This document shows positions 1-7,720 of a stretch of 45,611 bases of DNA, piece after piece. How positions within the stretch are numbered: position 1 is the first letter of the stretch; each line of letters opens with the position of its first letter. Under the pieces are notes generated by a model, which did not search any database, was not told the origin of the DNA, and was given only the letters and a program-made list of their open reading frames with translations. Both the position numbers and the translations under genes were made by a program. The stretch is taken from the NCBI GenBank assembly GCA_964387795.1, contig CAYLYP010000021.1, positions 1 through 45,611 on the forward strand, written 5' to 3'. The stretch comes from CAYLYP01 sp964387795 (GTDB lineage: Bacteria; Bacteroidota; Bacteroidia; Bacteroidales; UBA7960).

Positions 1-42
1 CAGTATCACTACAAGCATGCTGTAAACAAAAAGTCTCTTCAT
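1..42 (-). CDS. Start of a secreted or membrane protein, cut by the window edge
   Basis: An ATG at 42-40 on the minus strand opens a frame reading MKRLFVYSMLVVIL up to the window edge. A basic N-terminus followed by a hydrophobic run is typical of a signal peptide or membrane anchor. Only 14 codons are visible, so nothing can be said about function. It lies downstream of the anti-sigma-like gene on the same strand, with about 110 bases between them, and could belong to the same transcription unit. It could also be a chance frame. Confidence 0.4.
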   Translation of the reverse strand, partial: MKRLFVYSMLVVIL

Positions 43-154
43 TGTTTTTATTATTGTTGTTGTTTGGTTGTGTTATGACCGTAAACTTAATAAAAAAATG
101 ATAATGCAAAGCGCAATCCCTCCGATAAATAATATAAAATTACTATTAGCAGTG

Positions 155-1450
155 CTAAGGTTTATGCAGGATAATCTTTAACCGGACTATTGGCGTATCC
201 CCATTTCCATATCCTGAATTAACAATCCATTTCGGACCATCTTCAACTACTTTAATAGCCAAATCTGAATACTCCTTTCCGGGGCTTTCAATAACCTTAA
301 AGAGGTATGGCTTCCCATTCTTGTCTATATAAAAAGACAGCAGCACTTCAGCTGATTCTAATTCTGAGGCTTCAGGGAGAAGCGCATGTGAATCAAGGTA
401 TCGGTTATAAGCCTTAATACCTATTATAGGCTGGGGCTCCTCAATATTATTTTTTTTACTTGAACTTGGAGCACTTTCCCTGGCAACTTCCCGTTCATAA
501 GAAATGGCAGCAGGGCTAACTGCTTCATTTTGCGCGTTTGCCTGAAACCCAGCCTGCAATTCAATTATATTATCCTGAGACTCCTTAGCTAAAAATGATT
601 TCGTTTCCATACCATATTGCGAAACCACTAAGTTGGCATCCAGTCCTTCAGGGACAAGGATTTCGAAGCTGCCATCCGTATCGGTATAAACTTCAATGTT
701 GGTGTTTTTTACTAAAATAAGTGCAAGTGGAACTGCTTTATTGTCAAGAGCAGAAACCACAGTGCCTTTAACAAGATAGCCTATATCCGAAGTATATTTT
801 TGTTTACCGCTTGTCAAATCCTCACCAACAATCGTCTTATTATCCTTTTGAGCAGGTTTGGGCTCATTATCCAATTGTTTCACCCCTTCCGACACACCTG
901 GCTTCGCAGTGGACTGTCTGCTGGCAAGGGGCAACCCGGAAGGATACCTGACTTCATCTTTATCATTTTCAGCTAATAACAATTCCTTATCAGATGCCGT
1001 CTTCGTTTCCACTTCACCCAAAACAGCATCCTCTGCTGCCTTCTTCATTTCACTTTCGATAACATCCCCATCAGTAGGGGAATACTCATTTTCAGTGATT
1101 ACTTCAGTTTGGGTTTCAAGAGCAAGTCCCGATTGGGCTTTTTCTTTAAGTCCCAGATTGAAATAATAATATACACTCCCAATAATAATGAACAATGTCA
1201 GGGTAGCAGCAATCCCCGATACATAAAACCCAAGTGGTTTTTGTTTTTTTGGCAACAATAAGCTGTTGATTGAATCGATATCTTTTTTAATGGTTTTTTC
1301 ATCAGCATGGGCAAAGCCTTCCGTTGCATCATTCAAAAAAGGGTCTTTTTGCATCTGCTTTTCAAAAGCATGACGCTCATCGGGACGCATCCTTTTATGG
1401 ACATAATCCAATATCCTATGCAAGCTATATGTTGGGCGCCTTTTATTCAT
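155..1450 (-). CDS. Membrane anti-sigma-like protein with carboxypeptidase-regulatory and TonB-C-like domains
   Basis: The cytoplasmic N-terminus (about 70 residues) is followed by one membrane segment (GFYVSGIAATLTLFIIIG), a long low-complexity linker, a CarboxypepD_reg-like beta domain (starting near VKGTVVSALDNKAVPLALI) and a C-terminal stretch resembling the TonB C-terminal fold (SFYIDKNGKPYLFKVIES). This layout, next to an ECF sigma factor, fits a Bacteroidota anti-sigma or regulator protein that holds the sigma factor at the membrane and has a periplasmic sensing part. I chose the ATG at 1450 because it overlaps the sigma stop codon as ATGAATAA, the usual arrangement for translational coupling. 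An in-frame start 18 bases upstream is possible. The anti-sigma role is inferred from position and topology. No zinc-binding anti-sigma motif is visible. Confidence 0.75.
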   Translation of the reverse strand: MNKRRPTYSLHRILDYVHKRMRPDERHAFEKQMQKDPFLNDATEGFAHADEKTIKKDIDSINSLLLPKKQKPLGFYVSGIAATLTLFIIIGSVYYYFNLGLKEKAQSGLALETQTEVITENEYSPTDGDVIESEMKKAAEDAVLGEVETKTASDKELLLAENDKDEVRYPSGLPLASRQSTAKPGVSEGVKQLDNEPKPAQKDNKTIVGEDLTSGKQKYTSDIGYLVKGTVVSALDNKAVPLALILVKNTNIEVYTDTDGSFEILVPEGLDANLVVSQYGMETKSFLAKESQDNIIELQAGFQANAQNEAVSPAAISYEREVARESAPSSSKKNNIEEPQPIIGIKAYNRYLDSHALLPEASELESAEVLLSFYIDKNGKPYLFKVIESPGKEYSDLAIKVVEDGPKWIVNSGYGNGDTPIVRLKIILHKP

Positions 1451-2033
1451 GACTATTCGTTTTTTCAAGACAGATACTTAAATTTCTCTTTGCATTCTGA
1501 AGATAGCTTTTTACATTTTTCTCTTCCATACCAAGTTGTTGGGCAATTTCAAGGTAGCATTTGTTCTCAAAATAAAACAATTGAATACATTCCTTTTGTT
1601 CATTTTTAAGCTGTTCAATGCATTTATGAAGCTGTTGCTCTTTAAGATCCTCTTCATCTATAGGATGCAATGCTTCGGAATTTTCCATAAAAAAAAGCTG
1701 ATCTTTTTCCCATAATGCATGGCGCTCAGATTGAGCTTTCCGGCTCCTAAGCTGCATGAGGCAATAATTCTTTGTCATTACATAAAGCCAGGGGACAAAG
1801 TTATTGATTTCGTGCCTGCTCATTTCCTGGCAGAGTTTTTCATAAATACTCATCACAGCATCAGAAGCATCCTCTGTATCTTCAAGGTATTTAAGGCATA
1901 CCCCGTAAACAAGATGGGTATAGCGCGCAAAAAGCTCACCTATCAGGGCCGGATCATGATGCTGTTCCCTTATTCTTTGGAGCAATTCCTGATCTGTTTC
2001 AGTTCTCCTTTGTCTTTTCTTTAATCCAAACAA
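1443..2033 (-). CDS. ECF-type RNA polymerase sigma-70 factor
   Basis: The protein has 196 residues. Region 2 is recognisable in ELFARYTHLVYGVCLKYLED...ASDAVMSIYEKL and NFVPWLYVMTKNYCL. Region 4 is recognisable in the helix-turn-helix stretch NKCYLEIAQQLGMEEKNVKSYL followed by QNAKRNL. It directs RNA polymerase to a small regulon, probably concerned with the envelope. It is the first gene of a two-gene unit with the membrane protein that overlaps its 3' end. The frame has no ATG upstream of region 2. A TAA lies at about 2072 and the only usual start codon after it is TTG at 2033, so a non-ATG start is likely. The divergent VWA gene at 2213 is a plausible target or partner. Confidence 0.88.
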   Translation of the reverse strand: MFGLKKRQRRTETDQELLQRIREQHHDPALIGELFARYTHLVYGVCLKYLEDTEDASDAVMSIYEKLCQEMSRHEINNFVPWLYVMTKNYCLMQLRSRKAQSERHALWEKDQLFFMENSEALHPIDEEDLKEQQLHKCIEQLKNEQKECIQLFYFENKCYLEIAQQLGMEEKNVKSYLQNAKRNLSICLEKTNSHE

Positions 2034-2212
2034 GGCTATAATATAGTGATTTTCAACATCCTGTTTTTTTTAATGAAATCTTTATGGAATTTTCAAAAAG
2101 ACTGCATCCTTAGTGTGAAGGTAAAAAAAAAGAACCTGAAAAGAAATTTTTTTTCAGATTGACATTGCCCTAAAAACAAAAAAAAATAATCAAATCATTA
2201 AAAAAAATCACC

Positions 2213-4069
2213 ATGAAAAAATGTCTCATTCTTATTTCCAGCATTCTGATTGCAATGGGAATATCAGCACAAGCTCAAAGCCGTATCATAAACGGACATG
2301 TTAGCAATACCAGAAGTGAAAGCCTGCCTGGAGTGAAAGTAACAGAAAACAAATCAGGCAAGAGCGTTTATACAAACAATGATGGTGCTTATAAGATTGA
2401 AGTGCCTGAAAACGTAAAATCATTGGTCTTTTCGTATCCCGGATATGAAACTATTGAAAAGACAATAGGCAAATCAAAAACAATAAATGTAGTGATGCAG
2501 GAGGCAACAGATAAAGATATGAATGTGATGGTTACAGGAATGCCTATGAGAGAAATGGAAGAAAGCAGGAAAATGTCCTCAGCAAAAACTTGTGCCCCTA
2601 CCTCATACGCTTATCAGGCCCCATATCAGGCCGATGATTTTAATACAGAATCCTATTCAACAATCCGGGAAACAGGTTTTAGGGACACAAAAAACCAGCC
2701 TTTATCAACCTTTTCTATTGATGTTGACAATGCATCATATTCAAATGTCAGAAGGTTTATCAATAATGGGAGCCTCCCCCCACAGGACGCTGTAAGGATT
2801 GAAGAAATGCTCAACTATTTCAAATATGACTTTCCTGAACCAGTTGAAGGGCATCCATTTGGTATGCATACCGAATATACTGATTGCCCTTGGGCCCCTG
2901 ACCACCAGCTATTAAGGATTGGCTTAAATGCCAAATCGCTTGACACCCGTCAACTCCCAAATTCAAATCTCGTGTTCCTAATTGATGTATCAGGATCTAT
3001 GAATGAACCCAACAAACTACCCCTTGTAAAATCCTCACTTAAGTTACTCATTGAAGAGCTAAGACCTTCAGACCGGATTGCCATTGTAATATATGCAGGT
3101 AGTTATTCTATAGCCCTTCCTTCTACTCCGGCAAGCAAAAAATCTGAGATTATTTCAGTTATTGATAACCTGAGCGCAGGAGGGTCAACAGCAGGCGGAG
3201 GGGCATTAAAAATGGCTTATAAGGTTGCTGAAGAGAACTTCATTAAAAACGGAAATAACAGGATTATCATGGCCACTGATGGCGATTTCAATGTTGGTGA
3301 ATCAAGCGATGCTGCTATGGAAAGACTTGTTGAAACCCACAGGGATAAAGGAATTTATATGACAGTGCTTGGTTTTGGCATGGGCAACTATAAGGATAGC
3401 AGGCTTGAAATTATCGCCAATAAGGGCAATGGAAATTATTCATATATTGATAATATCCAGGAAGCCCGTAAACAATTGGTATCCGAATTTGCAGGAACCA
3501 TATTCACTATTGCAAAAGACGTGAAAATTCAGATTGAATTTAATCCAGCACGGATTAAGGGCTACAGGCTAATCGGTTATGAAAACAGAAGGTTAAATAA
3601 TGAAGATTTCAATGATGATACCAAAGATGCAGGAGAACTTGGGGCAGGACATACTGTTACAGCCCTTTATGAAATAATCCCTAATGGCTCAAATGCCGAT
3701 ATTCCCGGAATTGATCCTTTGAAATACCAAACAAATAATGAAACTGTTAAAGCTGACCCATCTGCTGAGCTTATGACTATTAAGATTAGGTTCAAACTCC
3801 CTGATCAAAATAATAGCATTAAACTTGATGTTCCTGTGAAAGGAAAGCTTATTGCTTTTAAAGATGCAAGTGAAGACCACCGATTTGCTACGGCTGTAGC
3901 CGAGTTTGGGCTAATATTAAGCAAATCAAAATTTAAAGGAAATGCCTCTTACGAACATGTTATCCAAACTGCAATAAATTCAAAAGGGCTGGATAATGAA
4001 GGTTACAGGGCTGAATTTATTAGTCTTGTCCGAACTGCAAGCAAGCTTGGTGAAGTATCTGCTTATTAA
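2213..4069 (+). CDS. Secreted VWA-domain protein with N-terminal carboxypeptidase-regulatory domain (YfbK-like)
   Basis: The 618-residue protein starts with a signal peptide (MKKCLILISSILIAMGISAQA). Next comes a CarboxypepD_reg-like domain (about residues 24-95), then the conserved region that precedes the VWA domain in YfbK-like proteins (TFSIDVDNASYSNVRRFINN). The von Willebrand A domain has an intact MIDAS start, DVSGSM, near residue 258 and a matching ATDGDFN near residue 355. The C-terminal part corresponds to the DUF3520 region of this family. The metal-ion adhesion site suggests protein-protein contact on the periplasmic or surface side; the ligand is unknown. It is transcribed divergently from the sigma/anti-sigma pair, whose anti-sigma also has a regulatory-like beta domain. 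Confidence 0.88.
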   Translation: MKKCLILISSILIAMGISAQAQSRIINGHVSNTRSESLPGVKVTENKSGKSVYTNNDGAYKIEVPENVKSLVFSYPGYETIEKTIGKSKTINVVMQEATDKDMNVMVTGMPMREMEESRKMSSAKTCAPTSYAYQAPYQADDFNTESYSTIRETGFRDTKNQPLSTFSIDVDNASYSNVRRFINNGSLPPQDAVRIEEMLNYFKYDFPEPVEGHPFGMHTEYTDCPWAPDHQLLRIGLNAKSLDTRQLPNSNLVFLIDVSGSMNEPNKLPLVKSSLKLLIEELRPSDRIAIVIYAGSYSIALPSTPASKKSEIISVIDNLSAGGSTAGGGALKMAYKVAEENFIKNGNNRIIMATDGDFNVGESSDAAMERLVETHRDKGIYMTVLGFGMGNYKDSRLEIIANKGNGNYSYIDNIQEARKQLVSEFAGTIFTIAKDVKIQIEFNPARIKGYRLIGYENRRLNNEDFNDDTKDAGELGAGHTVTALYEIIPNGSNADIPGIDPLKYQTNNETVKADPSAELMTIKIRFKLPDQNNSIKLDVPVKGKLIAFKDASEDHRFATAVAEFGLILSKSKFKGNASYEHVIQTAINSKGLDNEGYRAEFISLVRTASKLGEVSAY

Positions 4070-4100
4070 ATATTTCACTTTTTATAATACGTTTTTGAAT

Positions 4101-4136
4101 AAAAGGCAGGAAACAATTCCTGCCTTTTGTTTTTGT
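4101..4136 (+). terminator. Rho-independent terminator after the VWA gene
   Basis: A 12-base arm (aaaaggcaggaa, 4101-4112) pairs across a 4-base loop with 4117-4128 and runs into a T-rich tail. It lies 32 bases after the VWA stop codon. Confidence 0.85.
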
Positions 4137-4198
4137 GGCGCTTTGGTATCAAAGTCAATAATAATTCAAAATCTCAATTCATTAGTTATCAAATCATT

Positions 4199-4690
4199 TT
4201 ATTCAACTTTACAGATAAAAGCAACATAGTTTTTCCCATACGCCTTTGCACATTTGGGACAAGTGGTATACCACATATACCATTTTTTTATTTCGTAGCC
4301 CTGTGCAGTAGCTTCTCTCTTAAAATCTTCACCCCATTTGCCTGTTTCCTTAAAGCTGCCTTCATAAACCTTACAAAAGAATTTCCCGCTTATGGTAAGG
4401 TTATCTGCTCCCGGCACTTCTTTATCCACAGCCACCAATACGTCCATATTCCACTTTGAAGTGTGGTCAGACAAACACATGTTATCCTGAACGCTTGCAC
4501 CTGCTTTGTCAATCAACGCCATCACCCGTTTCATGACTCCACCAAAATTAACTGGCATATAAAAAGCTGTGAATACTTTGTCACGAATAAACTTCTTGTT
4601 GTCCCACTCAATAACCTTATAATCCCACAATGAAGGATTAAATGGAGGACAGCACCCGGTTTCTTTAATTGTGTTTGATTCTTCGCTCAT
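4199..4690 (-). CDS. Cys-rich protein of unknown function (163 aa)
   Basis: No signal peptide or membrane segment is visible, so the protein is probably cytoplasmic. It begins with an acidic stretch and a CCPPFNPSLWD motif. Its core, rich in Trp and Phe (KVIEWDNKKFIRDKVFTAFYMPVN), ends in CPKCAKAYGKNYVAFICKVE. The paired Cys motifs at both ends suggest metal binding or thiol chemistry. I have a general memory of similar Bacteroidota proteins annotated loosely as hydrolases, but I see no catalytic motif that supports this. It lies 36 bases downstream of the heme/rhodanese-like gene on the same strand, so the two probably share a transcript. Confidence 0.7.
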   Translation of the reverse strand: MSEESNTIKETGCCPPFNPSLWDYKVIEWDNKKFIRDKVFTAFYMPVNFGGVMKRVMALIDKAGASVQDNMCLSDHTSKWNMDVLVAVDKEVPGADNLTISGKFFCKVYEGSFKETGKWGEDFKREATAQGYEIKKWYMWYTTCPKCAKAYGKNYVAFICKVE

Positions 4691-4726
4691 TGTTCTAAAT
4701 ATTTTTAATTGTCGTTCTTTTGTGTG

Positions 4727-5356
4727 TTAACAACCACCCTGAACCTTTATAACCTCAGTTTTTTCTTTTTCCTGGCCTTCTGCACCCTCCTGGGGGCTTG
4801 GGCCTGAGGATACCTTCATCAGGGCTGGATAATTAAATCTTGCCTTTTCATCCTTAAAAAACAAAATTGAAGCATCAAGCTCCCCTTGATCCATGGATTG
4901 AATCAGGTTCTGTTTTCCACCACCCATAACTTTCATGTTTTCAATACCCAGGGAAGTAAGCATCATCCATGCATTCAGGGCTGTTGATTCATTTTCGGAT
5001 ATAAGGATTTTCAATGGAGCCTTCCGCAAATGGCGGATGTTCTTCTTGCCAGGATAAGTAACTCCCCTGCCCGGTATAAAAGCTTTCCTTTCCCATAAAA
5101 AATGTGCAGAATGCATCAATTCATCGCCCCTGAGGTTATGACAAGAAAGGCAGGCCTGGGTAATCTCATGTGCATTTGTGAACTCTTTTTGAAGCGCCTC
5201 ATGCTTGCTATGGTCAACAATCTTATCCCGCTCAATAGCATATTTCTCCTTCAGTTCATCCATCAGTCCCTCATCTTCCTTTGCATCGCGCACAACAAGA
5301 ACAATGATTATCAGGGGTGCCAATACCGACAACAAAAATGTGATAATACTTTTCAT
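4727..5356 (-). CDS. Membrane-anchored mono-heme c-type protein with degenerate rhodanese-like half
   Basis: The 209-residue protein has an N-terminal membrane anchor (ITFLLSVLAPLIIIVLVV), a coiled, charged stalk and a single heme c site, C69-L-S-C72-H73. After the heme comes MHSAHFLWER...GRGVTYPGKKNI, which resembles the segment after a heme in octaheme tetrathionate-reductase-type cytochromes. The sequence then changes to LKILISENESTALNAWMMLTSLG...VMGGG, which looks like the second half of a rhodanese domain, but Cys is absent where the catalytic residue should be. It ends in ...KVQGGC, with a terminal Cys. The heme should sit on the periplasmic side. The octaheme and rhodanese resemblances are read by eye and remain inference. 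An electron-transfer or sulfur-sensing role is possible. Confidence 0.7.
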   Translation of the reverse strand: MKSIITFLLSVLAPLIIIVLVVRDAKEDEGLMDELKEKYAIERDKIVDHSKHEALQKEFTNAHEITQACLSCHNLRGDELMHSAHFLWERKAFIPGRGVTYPGKKNIRHLRKAPLKILISENESTALNAWMMLTSLGIENMKVMGGGKQNLIQSMDQGELDASILFFKDEKARFNYPALMKVSSGPSPQEGAEGQEKEKTEVIKVQGGC

Positions 5357-5722
5357 CCATTAATAATTTTATAGTTAATGGTCGGATGGAACTCCATGTT
5401 TGCTGTTTAAAAAGGTGGCTGAGCTTGCCGAAGCCACTGTTTTTGATTTGCATACGAAAGAACTTATACAAATATATAAATTCGATTTTGATTCATTAAC
5501 AAAAAAAACACTAAGAATCTTTCTAAATATTATTCGCTTTACAATGATTTTCAAATCATCACATCGACAAAAACAACATAATCTGTAAACTTTAATATGC
5601 CAATAAAAATGAGAATTTCATGTAGAAAAATAAAAAAGAGAAAAAAAAAGGGGACAAGCTGGTATGACCAACGGTATTTTGTTGTAAATTAGCACCAATT
5701 CAATCTAAATCCCATTCAGATT
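5357..5722. other. Gene-free stretch with a dispersed repeat
   Basis: This intergenic region separates the heme-protein gene from the divergent receiver gene. It holds the dispersed hairpin repeat at 5386-5436. The rest is AT-rich, and I see no clear promoter consensus or further gene in it. Confidence 0.6.
5386..5436 (+). repeat. Dispersed hairpin repeat, copy A
   Basis: A flank starting ATGGAACTCCATGTTT is followed by a hairpin with 6-base arms (GTGGCT/AGCCAC) around the 11-base loop GAGCTTGCCGA. The same flank, with a few changes, precedes a related hairpin at 29751-29807. The loop here is the reverse complement of the loop there, with 9 of 11 bases matching. Both copies lie just upstream of minus-strand genes. 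Confidence 0.75.
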
Positions 5723-6217
5723 ATGTCGCTACCGGATGAAATGCTGATTTTTATAGTTGAGGATGACCCCCAATATATGCATGCGCTTCAACATTCGTTG
5801 GAACAACGCCACTTTTCGAACATCAAGACTTTTGCTTCTGGTGAAGAATGCCTTGAAAATATTGATGAAAAACCCACCATTGTCCTGTTGGACTTTTTAC
5901 TCGGTGAAGGGAAAATGAATGGATTGCAGGTTCTTAAAGAGATAAAAAAATTCAGCCCACAAACTCAGGTTGTTTTTCTAACAGGCCTGGAAAAACTTGA
6001 AATTGCTCTTGAAACCGTCAAAAACGGAGCCTACGATTATGTAGTTAAAAATGAAGCCGCTTTTGAACGTATCAGAAACCTGCTAAAACGCATTGCTTTT
6101 GAAGGGCAGATTAGGGAAGAAAACCTGCGCCTTAAAAAAGGCCGGAAAATTATTGGCATTGTGATTGCCTTGCTCCTGATTGGCATTTTCACTTTATTGT
6201 TCCTTCAATTACGGTAA
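5723..6217 (+). CDS. Receiver-domain response regulator with C-terminal membrane anchor
   Basis: Residues 7-125 form a complete CheY-like receiver domain. The acidic pair D14/D15, phospho-acceptor D57 (LLDFLL), T87 and K109 are all present, so it should be phosphorylatable. There is no DNA-binding or enzymatic output domain. A short charged helix leads into one C-terminal membrane segment (IIGIVIALLLIGIFTLLFL, about residues 143-162) that would hold the receiver at the cytoplasmic face. It stands alone, with no histidine kinase nearby. It probably works as a membrane-localised phosphate acceptor or interaction switch; the cognate kinase is unknown. A strong terminator follows. Confidence 0.88.
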   Translation: MSLPDEMLIFIVEDDPQYMHALQHSLEQRHFSNIKTFASGEECLENIDEKPTIVLLDFLLGEGKMNGLQVLKEIKKFSPQTQVVFLTGLEKLEIALETVKNGAYDYVVKNEAAFERIRNLLKRIAFEGQIREENLRLKKGRKIIGIVIALLLIGIFTLLFLQLR

Positions 6218-6304
6218 ATAAGACAATGTCAATAGTGCCATTTCAAATGAGAAAGACTTACTCATTTAAAAACAAGAAAGACTAAAAACCAATTTTCGAC
6301 AAAA

Positions 6305-6344
6305 AAACCAGGAATACAATTAGAACCGTATTCCTGGTTTTTTT
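6305..6344 (+). terminator. Rho-independent terminator after the receiver gene
   Basis: A perfect 13-base arm (aaaccaggaatac, 6305-6317) pairs with 6328-6340 across a 10-base loop, followed by a T-tract to 6344. It ends transcription of the gene that stops at 6217. Confidence 0.9.
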
Positions 6345-6455
6345 ATGTCTGGAAATATCAATAAATCTTTTTTTATATGACCCTTTAAAGCGAAAAACAT
6401 CGATCTTACAACAAGCAAGCGTCTTCAACCCCATGGCATGCATGTTGACAATGTC

Positions 6456-6995
6456 CTACAAATCATCGTAACCCATACGCCTCTGTTGATCCATGAGTTC
6501 CTGAATGCGTTCGTAGGGCTTAAAGACCATAATGAAGTAATCGTTTTCGATGACTTCATCTGTACGGTAAATCAGGTGTAGGTTTCGATACTCAGGGGGA
6601 AGTACCCATTGGTTATTTCCCAGTGGCTTTGCCTGTTTGTTCAACCATCGCTTGTGGTCATTCATTTCTTCAATAGTTGCGTAAACCATCATGGTATTGC
6701 ATAGCAATGTGGCTAGATCGATACGACAAAGTATTTTACGCCCTCCCTCTCCCCTTTCAAACTCAAGTATTTCTGTCTGTTCATCCAACAGATGGCTGGA
6801 TATCAGGGTGAAACCTTTATCTTCCATCATGCTTATGACAGAGAATTTTCTTTCAAACACAACAATCGGAAAAGAAAAGTTGCTCCCTTGTTGGGCATAC
6901 AGGCCAAATGTTGGCAGTACCAGCATTAAAAATACCATACTTGCCCTAAAAAAAGAGAACAAGCTTTTGCTGTTAAACATTTGAAGCATATTCAT
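6456..6995 (-). CDS. Small secreted protein of unknown function
   Basis: The first ATG, at 6995, gives a basic start and a hydrophobic core (ASMVFLMLVLPTFGLYA) before QQGS, a typical signal peptide with cleavage after LYA. A GTG at 7028 would add 11 residues that do not improve the signal, so I prefer the ATG. The mature protein of about 145 residues has no recognisable domain. It ends in a charged helix (YERIQELMDQQRRMGYDDL). The reading frame is continuous and the signal peptide is convincing, so it is probably real. It lies alone between the receiver terminator and the repeat hairpin upstream of the zinc genes. Confidence 0.65.
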   Translation of the reverse strand: MNMLQMFNSKSLFSFFRASMVFLMLVLPTFGLYAQQGSNFSFPIVVFERKFSVISMMEDKGFTLISSHLLDEQTEILEFERGEGGRKILCRIDLATLLCNTMMVYATIEEMNDHKRWLNKQAKPLGNNQWVLPPEYRNLHLIYRTDEVIENDYFIMVFKPYERIQELMDQQRRMGYDDL

Positions 6996-7028
6996 CTGAA
7001 AATATTTTTTTAGTTTGACTATTGACAC

Positions 7029-7687
7029 AAAGAAAATCCCAATGTGCTGGCTTGCCCTGGAAAAGCTCTTTTCATTAAGCAGCAGAAAAACATTACCTGC
7101 AAATAAAACGAAAAATCATGCCAGTATTATACAATTTATACGTAAAATTTTTATAAGGGTTAAATATTAAACACATTAAAATCAGGGAAGAAATCATTTA
7201 AATGCTAAAAAGTCCTACAGCAACATCACTTCGATATGTTGTAAGCCCATTGATTTTTTAGTTCCCTTTGTTTTTTTGCAAAAAGAGAATCAAATCCAAA
7301 CACCAATGAATGTGAAACTGCAGCTCAAATAACAGATATTCAACCCACTAACCCTATTTTATGAAAATTAACAAACTGCTACCCGATACAGACCAGGTTA
7401 AGGGTTGAGCCGGGGTTGAGCCGGGGTTGAGCCGGGTTTGAGGCGGGTTTGAGGCGGGTTCAACCCGGCCTAAACCCGCTTTAAAACCGCTTTAAAACCG
7501 CTTTAAAACCGCTTTAACTCCGCTTTAAGTCTTAACATGGTAATAAGATGATAAGGATTGACGATTGACGAATTATAGTTTTGGATTTTGGATTTGATAT
7601 TCAGAGGATGAATACGTTAGACTTAAATCCAATTTTGTTAAACAATTATAAACCAGGAAATTTCCAGAAAGATATTTGAATAATTAT
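7029..7687. other. Gene-free stretch containing an 11-bp repeat hairpin
   Basis: About 660 bases without a convincing gene. The AT-rich first part (7029-7390) shows nothing beyond possible promoter sequence for the minus-strand gene. The central part holds the 11-bp repeat array at 7402-7526. The rest leads to the promoter of the Fur-family gene. Confidence 0.6.
7402..7526 (+). repeat. Array of eleven degenerate 11-bp units forming a long G.U-rich hairpin
   Basis: From 7405 the sequence divides into 11-base units: TTGAGCCGGGG twice, TTGAGCCGGGT, TTGAGGCGGGT twice, a centre (TCAACCCGGCC, TAAACCCGCTT), TAAAACCGCTT three times and TAACTCCGCTT. The two halves pair around position 7461 over arms of about 59 bases, mostly with G-C, A-T and G.T pairs and a few mismatches. 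In every wobble pair I traced, G is in the left arm and T in the right, so the pairing is good only in RNA copied from the + strand. A period of 11 excludes coding. It could be a structured RNA or a 5' regulatory element for the zinc genes downstream. Confidence 0.75.
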
Positions 7688-7711
7688 TACATTTGCAACA
7701 AAGATGCAAAT
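7688..7711 (+). promoter_or_regulatory. -7 promoter element overlapped by a likely Fur/Zur operator
   Basis: TACATTTG at 7688-7695 matches the Bacteroidota -7 consensus TAnnTTTG. Overlapping it is a perfect inverted repeat, ATTTGCA (7691-7697), seven bases, TGCAAAT (7705-7711). A dyad on the promoter of a Fur-family gene suggests autoregulation. No clear -33 TTTG is present. The predicted transcript start near 7702 puts the start codon at ATG 7721 and excludes the TTG at 7676. Confidence 0.55.
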
Positions 7712-7720
7712 ACATTGATT

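Noticed and set aside
7402..7526. CRISPR array
   Set aside because: Units are 11 bases without spacers and diverge gradually, and no cas gene is present.
7676..7720. TTG start that would lengthen the Fur-family protein by 15 residues
   Set aside because: It lies upstream of the -7 element at 7688-7695 and the added residues are not part of the family's N-terminus.
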